This document shows, piece by piece, positions 23,088-30,653 of a stretch of DNA of 64,000 nucleotides. The DNA is from UM-FILTER-47-13 sp964445195. GTDB lineage: Bacteria; Pseudomonadota; Alphaproteobacteria; Micavibrionales; Micavibrionaceae. The notes under the pieces were generated by a model. That model had not been told where the DNA came from. It saw nothing but the letters and a program-made list of their open reading frames with translations, and did not search any database. Each line of letters starts with the position of its first letter. Positions within the stretch are counted from its first letter, which is position 1. Both the position numbers and the translations under genes were made by a program. The stretch covers positions 124,001 through 188,000 of the forward strand of contig CAYUKA010000001.1 of assembly GCA_964445195.1 (NCBI GenBank), in the 5' to 3' direction.

Positions 23088-24695
23088 CTACATCCTGAAC
23101 ACGCCATAACGGGTTTCTGCGGCCGGCGCATTCAGCGCCGCCGACAGTCCAAGGCCGAGAACGCGGCGTGTATCGGCCGGGTCGATCACCCCGTCATCCC
23201 ACAACCGGGCGCTGGCATAATACGGGTGGCCTTCGGTTTCATATTTTTCGCGGATCGGCGCCTTGAATTTTTCCTCTGCCGCTTCCGGCCAGTCCTCGCC
23301 GTCGCGCTCCTTCTTCATCCTTGTCACAGTCGCCAGCACGGTTGCCGCCTGCTCGCCGCCCATCACGGATATGCGGGCATTCGGCCACATCCAGATCATG
23401 CGCGGATTAAAGGCGCGGCCGCACATGCCGTAATTGCCCGCCCCAAAGCTGCCGCCGATAATCACGGTGAATTTCGGCACAGTGGCGCAGGACACAGCCG
23501 TCACCATCTTTGCACCGTCCTTGGCAATCCCGCCCTGCTCGAACTTCCGGCCGACCATAAAACCGGTGATATTTTGCAGGAACACCAGCGGAATGCCGCG
23601 CTGCGCGCACAGTTCAATAAAATGCGCGCCTTTCAGTGCGCTTTCGGAAAACAGCACACCATTATTGGCGACAATGCCGACCGGCATGCCATGAATATGC
23701 GCAAAGCCGGTCACCAGCGTTGTGCCATAGCGTTTTTTGAACTCGTCAAACTCGCTGCCGTCAACGATATGGGCGATGATATCACGCACTTCAAACGGCG
23801 TCTTCAGGTCGGGCGGGATCAGGCCGTAAATATCCTGCGGATTATAGATTGGCTCCTGCGGCGGCTTGAGGTTAAGCGCCCCCTGCTTACGCCGGTTCAA
23901 GTTCGCCACTGTGCGCCGGACGATCTCCAGCGCATGATCGTCATTCTCCGCCAGGTGATCGGCCACGCCCGAAATACGGGTATGGACATCGCCGCCGCCA
24001 AGATCTTCGGCACTAACCTCTTCGCCCGTCGCCGCCTTCACCAGCGGCGGTCCGCCAAGAAAGATTGTGCCCTGCTCTTTCACAATAATGCTCTCATCGC
24101 TCATCGCCGGCACATAGGCGCCGCCGGCGGTGCAGCTTCCCATCACCGCCGCGATTTGCGGGATACCTTGCGCCGACATGGTCGCCTGGTTGTAGAAAAT
24201 CCGCCCAAAATGCTCTTTATCGGGGAATACCTCGTCCTGCTGCGGCAGGTTCGCGCCGCCACTATCGACAAGGTAAATACAGGGTAAATGATTTTGCGCG
24301 GCGATTTCCTGCGCGCGCAGATGTTTCTTCACAGTCAGCGGGTAATAGGTGCCGCCCTTGACCGTCGCATCGTTACAGACAATCACGCACTCTAGTCCCG
24401 ACACCCGGCCGATACCGGTAATGATCCCGGCGGCAGGCACTTCGTCGTCATAAACATGATACGCCGCCAGTTGCGAGAATTCGAGGAACGCCGAGCCGGG
24501 ATCAAGCAGCCGGCCGATCCGGTCGCGGGGCAGCAGCTTGCCGCGAGCCGTATGACGTTCCCGCGCTTTATCGCCGCCGCCCATCTCGATCCGCGCCACC
24601 GTATCGCGCAAATCAGCCAACAACCTTTCCATGGCTTCCCTGTTCGCCGCGAATGTTTTGTCGCCGCTTGAGATTGTCGGTTTTAGCTGCACCAT
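23088..24695 (-). CDS. Methylcrotonyl-CoA carboxylase, carboxyltransferase beta subunit
   Basis: A 535-residue carboxyltransferase with two crotonase-like halves. SGGANLPQQDEVFPD with MGSCTAGGAYVPAM lie in the N-half, and NITGFMVGRKFEQGGIAKDGAKMV with GGSFGAGNYGMCGRAFNPR lie in the C-half. GRKFE--GIAKDGAKMV is characteristic of MCC beta rather than propionyl-CoA carboxylase. It carboxylates 3-methylcrotonyl-CoA with the biotin subunit encoded at 15671-17665. In most liu operons the two subunit genes are close; here about 5.4 kb with several other genes separates them. Confidence 0.95.
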   Translation of the reverse strand: MVQLKPTISSGDKTFAANREAMERLLADLRDTVARIEMGGGDKARERHTARGKLLPRDRIGRLLDPGSAFLEFSQLAAYHVYDDEVPAAGIITGIGRVSGLECVIVCNDATVKGGTYYPLTVKKHLRAQEIAAQNHLPCIYLVDSGGANLPQQDEVFPDKEHFGRIFYNQATMSAQGIPQIAAVMGSCTAGGAYVPAMSDESIIVKEQGTIFLGGPPLVKAATGEEVSAEDLGGGDVHTRISGVADHLAENDDHALEIVRRTVANLNRRKQGALNLKPPQEPIYNPQDIYGLIPPDLKTPFEVRDIIAHIVDGSEFDEFKKRYGTTLVTGFAHIHGMPVGIVANNGVLFSESALKGAHFIELCAQRGIPLVFLQNITGFMVGRKFEQGGIAKDGAKMVTAVSCATVPKFTVIIGGSFGAGNYGMCGRAFNPRMIWMWPNARISVMGGEQAATVLATVTRMKKERDGEDWPEAAEEKFKAPIREKYETEGHPYYASARLWDDGVIDPADTRRVLGLGLSAALNAPAAETRYGVFRM

Positions 24696-24753
24696 CGTTT
24701 CGCTCCCTTGCCTTACCGTCGCAGGCTAGCCCAGATTCGCAGTGCGGGCAATA

Positions 24754-25326
24754 TCAGGCGCCATAAAGGCGGTAACCGCTATCGAATTGCTGCGCCCCTT
24801 TTTCAACCGCCAGCAGGGCGTGCGCATAAAGCTCGTCCCAGCTTTTGCCATGTTCCGGGTAAAGCGCGATACCGATATGGGCGCGGATATGGCGCGGCTG
24901 CGCCCGTGCAATCACCGGGCGCTCCAGACTTTCAAGAACCCGGCGCGCAAGGTAGGAAATATGCCCTTCATGTGCAATGTCCTTTTGCAGCAACCCCAGG
25001 CAATCACTGCCCAGCCGCCCGAACAGTTTATCGTTTTGCAGCAATCCGTACAGCCGCCCCGAGACGATTTTCAGGACATCCTCACCGGCGCGCAGGCCAT
25101 CGGCCATAATAATATCCGTCAGGTTCTGGACCTTGATCACCTGTAATGCGGCCCGGCCCACACCACCCTTATCAGCAAGGATCGCCCGGCTCTGGGCGAT
25201 GAATGCCGCCTCGTTCGGCAGCCCCGTCACGGAATCCCTGTTACCGGCTAGGGTCATATTGTGTAAGCCCGTTCCTTCTGTTACAACCATACGAAATGCA
25301 TAAGATAATGCCTCAGCGTAACGCAT
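24754..25326 (-). CDS. Degenerate GGDEF-domain protein
   Basis: A 191-residue protein with the outline of a diguanylate cyclase: RDSVTGLPNEAAF (usual D-LTGLPNR--F), the region FGRLGSDCLGLL where GGDEF should stand, and IGIALYPEHGKSWDELYAHALLAVEKGAQ at the end. The signature is RLGSD rather than GGDEF, so cyclase activity is not expected; it may bind GTP or act as a partner for other c-di-GMP proteins. There is no sensor domain. The start at 25326 is a choice, because longer frames run into the divergent gene. Confidence 0.68.
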   Translation of the reverse strand: MRYAEALSYAFRMVVTEGTGLHNMTLAGNRDSVTGLPNEAAFIAQSRAILADKGGVGRAALQVIKVQNLTDIIMADGLRAGEDVLKIVSGRLYGLLQNDKLFGRLGSDCLGLLQKDIAHEGHISYLARRVLESLERPVIARAQPRHIRAHIGIALYPEHGKSWDELYAHALLAVEKGAQQFDSGYRLYGA

Positions 25327-25387
25327 TTGGCATTTGAATATGCGAAAACATGCGTACGCAGGCGCAGCAAAAAAACAGGGAGTTAAT

Positions 25388-26287
25388 TTGAGCCAGGCTA
25401 TTCTCAACGCGATCGGCAATACACCGCTTCTGGATATGGGCGACAATATTTACGCCAAGGCCGAATTCCTGAACCCGTCCGGTTCGATCAAGGCCCGGAT
25501 GGCGAATTACATGATTGAAAAAGCCGAAGAAGAAGGACTGCTCAAACCCGGCGACACGATTGTTGAAGCGACCAGCGGCAATACCGGCAATGCCTTAAGC
25601 ATGATCGCCGCGGTCAAAGGATACAAAATGATCGTGATGATACCGGAAGGCTATACCAACGAACGGGTTGCGATCTCACGCGGCTATGGCGCGGAGATCC
25701 GGTTTATCGGCCATTTCCAGGTCAACGAAGCCCGCACCGCCGCCATCGCTCTGGGGCAGGAAGACGGATATTACTGTCCCGCCCAGTTTGACAATGAATG
25801 GAATGTCGAGGAAAACCGCGAATGGCTGGGCCGTGAAATTATCGCGCAACTGCCCGAAGGCCTGAAAATCGATGCACTGGTACAGGGCGTTGGCACCGGC
25901 GGGACACTCATCGGCATCGGCCAGGCGCTGCGGCAATGGCACAATCCCGATATACAGCTGTTTGCGATGGAACCGACAGAATCGCGTACAATCGAATGCT
26001 GCATTGTCTGCGATCACCAGATCGAAGGAATCTCGGACGGCTTTGTACCGACAATCTATCAACGTCACCGCGATCAGGTTGACGGCGTTATTGCTATCGA
26101 CAGCGAGGAAGCTATCGAAGAGGCCAAGCGCATGGCCGCCGATCGCGGCCTGTTCGTCGGCCCCAGCAGCGGGGCGAACATGCTGGCGGCACAGCAAATC
26201 AAAAAGGAAGACACGGCCATTAAAACCGTGCTGACCCTGCTGTGCGACAAAGGTGAAAAATATTTATCGTTGATGTACGAGAAGTAA
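25388..26287 (+). CDS. Cysteine synthase-like PLP enzyme (CysK/CysM family) with TTG start
   Basis: A 299-residue fold-type II PLP enzyme. NTPLL near the N-terminus, NPSGSIKARMANYMI with the PLP lysine at residue 35, EATSGNTGNALSMIA as the asparagine loop, GVGTGGTLIGIG as the phosphate loop and FVGPSSGANMLAA near the C-terminus are all typical. It makes cysteine from O-acetylserine and sulfide, or uses a related substrate. No cysE or sulfate genes are nearby, so the role is uncertain. I chose the TTG at 25388 because AGGGAG stands six bases upstream and the protein then begins as most CysK proteins do; an ATG at 25334 has no ribosome site. Confidence 0.85.
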   Translation: MSQAILNAIGNTPLLDMGDNIYAKAEFLNPSGSIKARMANYMIEKAEEEGLLKPGDTIVEATSGNTGNALSMIAAVKGYKMIVMIPEGYTNERVAISRGYGAEIRFIGHFQVNEARTAAIALGQEDGYYCPAQFDNEWNVEENREWLGREIIAQLPEGLKIDALVQGVGTGGTLIGIGQALRQWHNPDIQLFAMEPTESRTIECCIVCDHQIEGISDGFVPTIYQRHRDQVDGVIAIDSEEAIEEAKRMAADRGLFVGPSSGANMLAAQQIKKEDTAIKTVLTLLCDKGEKYLSLMYEK

Positions 26288-26309
26288 AGCCCCGGCCTGC
26301 CTTCGGAGT

Positions 26310-27374
26310 TTAGCGGATATCGCGCAGTATCTCGGCTTCCGTATCCTCATAAACATCAACAGATGCCGGCGGGGCACTATCACGGAACAAATCCTGCAAA
26401 TCGTTTGCGCTTTCATTTTCGGGGTTGCCGTATTTTTCATCATCATCGGCAATCAATTCTTCCAGACGGCTCAAATCCTGTTCCGCTTGCGGTTCTTGTT
26501 CAACGACAGGCTCCTGACCCCAGTCACCTTCCCACTCTTCCGACCATTCCTCTTCCTCCAACGGCATATAGGCCAGCGGATCAGGATCAACAGGTATGCC
26601 GAAAGATGCCAGAACATCCTGACCATTGATTCTGAAACGCGCAAACAGCTTCATAAAACCGTCCTGCACGGGCATAAAGCTAAATTCAAGAACCGGCCCT
26701 CCCCGATCGAGATGAGAAAGCCGTTCTCCTTCACGTAGCTGTGGCGTGGCGACCGCGATTGCCTGATGATCATTGTAAAAACCGACAACATGGGCAAACG
26801 CCCCGTGAACCGGCTCCAGCTCATGAATATAGCGTCCGCTCTTGTCGCGGACGGTGAATGTGAGCACGCTCTCCTGCCCTGCCTCAAGCGCAAACCCCTG
26901 CGTTTCAAGGCGCACATTATAATTGTCACCTTCAAACATATCCGCCGCAGCTGTCTTCGGCTGACGATCCTTACAGTCTGCCGCGCCCTTGATCGTGAAC
27001 GGGATATATTGTGGATCTTTGCGCAACGTATCGATAACAGCCCAGCCATAATAGTTGCACGGCGTGCCTGGTGTCATGGTAAACACATATTCCCCGGGCA
27101 CCCGCCGAACGACAGGGACTTTGTAATGAAAATCCTCCAGTGCGGGATCAACAGCCACGATATAAATTGCCTGACCGGCATTGGCCTGCAGCTCCTCCGC
27201 CATAACCGGAAAACCACCGTTGTGACGTAATTTAACTGTCACTGCCGTACGGCGGTTTTCCACCAGCGGCCTTGTATTTACAACCGTTGCATCTATCCCG
27301 GCGTCAGCTGTCGCAGCACGCGGGGACAAAATAAAAATCGCAAGCGCGACAATCAACAAAGCCATAGGTTTCAT
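26310..27374 (-). CDS. Secreted two-domain protein, YtkA-like/metal-resistance-associated family
   Basis: A 354-residue exported protein with signal peptide MKPMALLIVALAIFILSPRAATADA. Domain 1 (KLRHNGGFPVMAEELQANAG, then IVAVDPALEDFHYKVPVV and FTMTPGTPCNYYGWAVI) and domain 2 (VHGAFAHVVGFYNDHQAIAVATP, then GPVLEFSFMPVQDGFMKLFARF) match beta-domains I know from periplasmic proteins near copper and heavy-metal genes. In those, the strands carry many histidines; here most are lost (HYK, AVATP). The C-terminus is a long acidic tail of about 80 residues rich in E, D and W. Role unknown. Upstream ATGs at 27386 and earlier are possible. It diverges from the acyl-CoA ligase gene. Confidence 0.68.
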   Translation of the reverse strand: MKPMALLIVALAIFILSPRAATADAGIDATVVNTRPLVENRRTAVTVKLRHNGGFPVMAEELQANAGQAIYIVAVDPALEDFHYKVPVVRRVPGEYVFTMTPGTPCNYYGWAVIDTLRKDPQYIPFTIKGAADCKDRQPKTAAADMFEGDNYNVRLETQGFALEAGQESVLTFTVRDKSGRYIHELEPVHGAFAHVVGFYNDHQAIAVATPQLREGERLSHLDRGGPVLEFSFMPVQDGFMKLFARFRINGQDVLASFGIPVDPDPLAYMPLEEEEWSEEWEGDWGQEPVVEQEPQAEQDLSRLEELIADDDEKYGNPENESANDLQDLFRDSAPPASVDVYEDTEAEILRDIR

Positions 27375-27493
27375 AACATAATCCATAAACTGTTTGTTCG
27401 CTATTGCAGCACGTTTGCCATCTTTACGTCTATTCATAACGCTGCTAAGAACGCAGGATCTTAAGAACAATAAATACATGAACAGGGATAGAT

Positions 27494-29308
27494 ATGCCAC
27501 AGCCGATTGCCGCTTTACCAGCTCATTCACATTCCGAAAGCCTTGAGGGCAAGTATCCGCCCGGTGTGGATTGGAACACGCCGCTGGATAAAATCACGCT
27601 GGTCGAAATGTTCAACAAGGCGGTCGCCGAATATGGCGACAGGCCCTGCATAGACTTCTTTGATCGCAAACTATCCTTCGCTGAGCTCGCCGGGATGGTA
27701 GACAAGGCCGCGAAGGGCTTTCAGGACATGGGCGTAAAGAAAGGCACGCGCGTCGGGCTTTATATGCCGAACACGCCGTGGTACCCGATTATGTTTTTCG
27801 GCGCGCTGAAAGCCGGTGCCATTGTTGTCAACTACAGCCCGGCCTATGCGAAGAAAGAGCTCGCGGCACAGGTCGATGACAGCGGCACGGAAATTCTTGT
27901 CACCGCGGACTTACCGAACACCTATAGAAATGCGACCGGCCTGCTGAAGGAAGGCAAGCTTGATAAGGTTGTCGCCTTCCATCTTTACGACACACTGCCT
28001 GAGGATAAATCGTGGTTGCCGAGAGATCTGCGATTCGGTTTGCCGGTGTACAAGATGCTCAACCGCCTAACCCGCTTTTTCCAGCGAGCCGTCAAGGACA
28101 AGGTCCATATGGTTGATGAGTTCACCAATAATGACGGCCGCTATACGCCGGTGGATATCGATCCCGATGACACCGCCGTGCTGCAATATACCGGCGGCAC
28201 AACCGGCGTGCCCAAAGGCGCGGAACTAACGCACTATAACCTTGCGGCCAACGCCCAACAGATCGAGATCTTTTTCGGGCAGCTGGCGCCGGAATACGAT
28301 CATGACCTGACGCTCAAACACGGCAAATCGAAAATTGCTGCCCCATTGCCAGACTTTCATATCTTCGGCATGACCACGACGATGAACATGCCGATCAGAA
28401 TGGGCCTGGAAACAATTATGCTGCTGAACCCGCGCGATCTTGTCACAGCGCTAAAAGTGATTGAGCGGGCGCGGCCCGGCTTCGCCACAGCCGTGCCAAA
28501 ACAGGTTGAAGGCACCATCTTTAACCGCGCTGTCAAAAAACACGCTCACGATCATCTCAAGGTTGTCATCACCGGTGGTTCGGCCCTGCCCTCGGCTGTT
28601 AATAACATCGTGCGCGATAATTGCAATACGGAGCTCCGGCCCGGTTACGGCTTGACGGAAGCATCACCGGTCCTGACCGCCAACCCAACCAGTGGCGGCA
28701 AGGACGGCAGCGCCGGTATCGCATTTCCGGGTGTCGAAATTCGCATCTGCGATATCGATGATCCGGAAAAAGTCCTGAATATCGGCGAAACCGGCGAAAT
28801 TCAGGCACGCGGCCCGAATGTGATGAAAGGCTACTGGAACAAACCCGAGGAGACCGCAGCTACCATGACCAAAGACGGATGGCTTAAAACCGGTGATGTC
28901 GGCCACCTCGACGAAGATCATTACTTGTTTATTACCGACCGCCTGAAGCGCATGATTAATGTCGCCGGCACCGGCAAAAAAGCCTGGGCCAACGTCATAG
29001 AAAACGAAATTGCCGAACATCCGGACGTGCTGGAATGCTGCGTGGTCACCGTCAATAAAGGTACCGACCACGAGGCCGCCAAAGCGTTTATCCGGCCCCG
29101 GCCAGGCAAAAAGCTTGACGAGAAAGATTTGCGCCGCCACCTTAAGGACCGGCTTAGTTCCCATGAAATTCCGCGTTACTACGAGTTTGTCAGCAAGCCC
29201 CTGCCGGTTCTCGCAGGAGTACCCAAGCCCGACTGGAAAAAACTGGAGGATCAGGAAGCGGCAAAAGCCCAAGCTCAAGCTCAAGCCACCCCAGCCCCCG
29301 GCGTATAA
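27494..29308 (+). CDS. Long-chain fatty acid-CoA ligase (FadD-like)
   Basis: A 604-residue AMP-forming ligase that activates fatty acids to acyl-CoA. P-loop motif LQYTGGTTGVPKGAELTH lies near 233, YGLTEASPV near 395, and the hinge GWLKTGDVGHLDEDHYLFITDRLKRMI near 464. The C-terminal segment after the hinge reads NVAGTGKKAWANVIENEI; the usual form is ISGFNVYPNEIE, so the A10 loop is somewhat unusual. An Ala/Gln/Pro tail closes the protein. It is the first gene of a three-gene beta-oxidation operon, 50 bases before the thiolase. Confidence 0.92.
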   Translation: MPQPIAALPAHSHSESLEGKYPPGVDWNTPLDKITLVEMFNKAVAEYGDRPCIDFFDRKLSFAELAGMVDKAAKGFQDMGVKKGTRVGLYMPNTPWYPIMFFGALKAGAIVVNYSPAYAKKELAAQVDDSGTEILVTADLPNTYRNATGLLKEGKLDKVVAFHLYDTLPEDKSWLPRDLRFGLPVYKMLNRLTRFFQRAVKDKVHMVDEFTNNDGRYTPVDIDPDDTAVLQYTGGTTGVPKGAELTHYNLAANAQQIEIFFGQLAPEYDHDLTLKHGKSKIAAPLPDFHIFGMTTTMNMPIRMGLETIMLLNPRDLVTALKVIERARPGFATAVPKQVEGTIFNRAVKKHAHDHLKVVITGGSALPSAVNNIVRDNCNTELRPGYGLTEASPVLTANPTSGGKDGSAGIAFPGVEIRICDIDDPEKVLNIGETGEIQARGPNVMKGYWNKPEETAATMTKDGWLKTGDVGHLDEDHYLFITDRLKRMINVAGTGKKAWANVIENEIAEHPDVLECCVVTVNKGTDHEAAKAFIRPRPGKKLDEKDLRRHLKDRLSSHEIPRYYEFVSKPLPVLAGVPKPDWKKLEDQEAAKAQAQAQATPAPGV

Positions 29309-29358
29309 CAAAACACGAACAACGAATAGAGATATATAAAGAAAGAAGGAGACATATC

Positions 29359-30609
29359 ATGGACAATCAGGCCGTTATCGTGGCGTTTAACCGCACCGCC
29401 TTCGCCAAGGCTCCCGCCGCGCCGGGCAAACCGCCGGGCTATTTCTCCGATGTCGATCCGCTTGATCTGGTCGTTCCGCTGATCAATGATCTGCTGGCGC
29501 GCACCGGCCTGGCCCCGGAGAAAGTCAGCAACGTCCTGACCGGCGCCGTCCACCAGGAATATTCGCAGGGCCTGAATATGGCGCGGCTGGCGGTTCTGCA
29601 TGAAAAATGCGGACTGACCAATTCGACCGGCGGCACAACGCTCGACCGGTTCTGCGGTTCCTCGCTGCAGGCGCTGGCCTTCGCCGACGGCATGATCGCC
29701 CGTAACCCCGACCAGGTCTATATATGCACCGGCGTGCAATCAATGAGCCAGATACCTATGGGCGGTCTGAACCCGGCCCTGAACGGGCATGTCCATGGCG
29801 GCAACGCGCCCGGCTTCATGAATATGGGCATCACGGCCGAAAACCTTGCCAAGAAGTACGGCATTTCGCGGCAGGAGCAGGATAAGTTTGCCCTTCTGTC
29901 TCACCAGAAAGCGGCGGCGGCGCAAGCAAGTGGCCACTTCGATAATGAAATTGTGCCGATCGACGGGATGGACAAGGATGACGGTATCCGTCATGACGCC
30001 AGCCTCGAAGGGCTGGCCAAGCCGCGCCCGGCTTTCAAGAGCGAGGAAAAAGGCGGCACAGTGACCGCCGGCACAGCCTCGCAGGTTACCGACGGCGCGG
30101 CGGCGATGATGGTTACGTCCGCCGCCTTCGCCGCGGAAAATAACCTGGTGCCTCTGGCAAAGATCGTCGCCTTCGGCGAGTCGGGCTGTGCGCCGGAAAT
30201 TATGGGCATCGGCCCGGTCGAAGCGTCGAAACAGGCGCTGGCCAGAGCCGGTTTGAGCATGGACGATATCGACCTGATCGAGCTGAACGAAGCCTTTTCA
30301 GCGCAATCGCTCGCCGTACTGAAGGAATTTGAGAACCAGGGCCTGACCGTTGACTTCAACAAGGTCAATATTGATGGTGGCGCAATCGCACTTGGCCACC
30401 CGCTCGGGGCATCCGGTGCGCGGATCGTCGGCCACCTCGCCGAATCGCTGGTGCGCGAGAACAAACGCTACGGTCTTGCCACCATGTGTATCGGCGGCGG
30501 TCATGGTGTTGCGATGATTATCGAAAACCCCAACTTTGACCCAAATGCATCCTGCGAGCGGGTCAAGTGCGCCGGGCCGGCCTGCAAGTCGCCCGGCTGC
30601 GATATGTAG
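29359..30609 (+). CDS. Acetyl-CoA acyltransferase (thiolase) with cysteine-rich C-terminal tail
   Basis: A 416-residue thiolase. The acyl-accepting cysteine is C99 (LDRFCGSSLQALA). The conserved NEAFSAQ, GGAIALGHPLGASGAR and CIGGGHG blocks supply the other catalytic residues. After the normal end of the family there is a tail with four cysteines at 399, 404, 409 and 414, each four residues apart (CERVKCAGPACKSPGC). It ends beta-oxidation cycles by cleaving 3-ketoacyl-CoA. AAGGAG stands before the ATG. It is second in the operon, 45 bases before the multifunctional enzyme. Confidence 0.94.
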   Translation: MDNQAVIVAFNRTAFAKAPAAPGKPPGYFSDVDPLDLVVPLINDLLARTGLAPEKVSNVLTGAVHQEYSQGLNMARLAVLHEKCGLTNSTGGTTLDRFCGSSLQALAFADGMIARNPDQVYICTGVQSMSQIPMGGLNPALNGHVHGGNAPGFMNMGITAENLAKKYGISRQEQDKFALLSHQKAAAAQASGHFDNEIVPIDGMDKDDGIRHDASLEGLAKPRPAFKSEEKGGTVTAGTASQVTDGAAAMMVTSAAFAAENNLVPLAKIVAFGESGCAPEIMGIGPVEASKQALARAGLSMDDIDLIELNEAFSAQSLAVLKEFENQGLTVDFNKVNIDGGAIALGHPLGASGARIVGHLAESLVRENKRYGLATMCIGGGHGVAMIIENPNFDPNASCERVKCAGPACKSPGCDM

Positions 30610-30653
30610 ACGTGACAGAAAAAGTACGCGATTGAATCCAGAAAGCATGAACC

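Noticed and set aside
23226..24287. 353-codon open frame on the plus strand
   Set aside because: It is the complement of mccB. The composition is typical of antisense frames in this genome.
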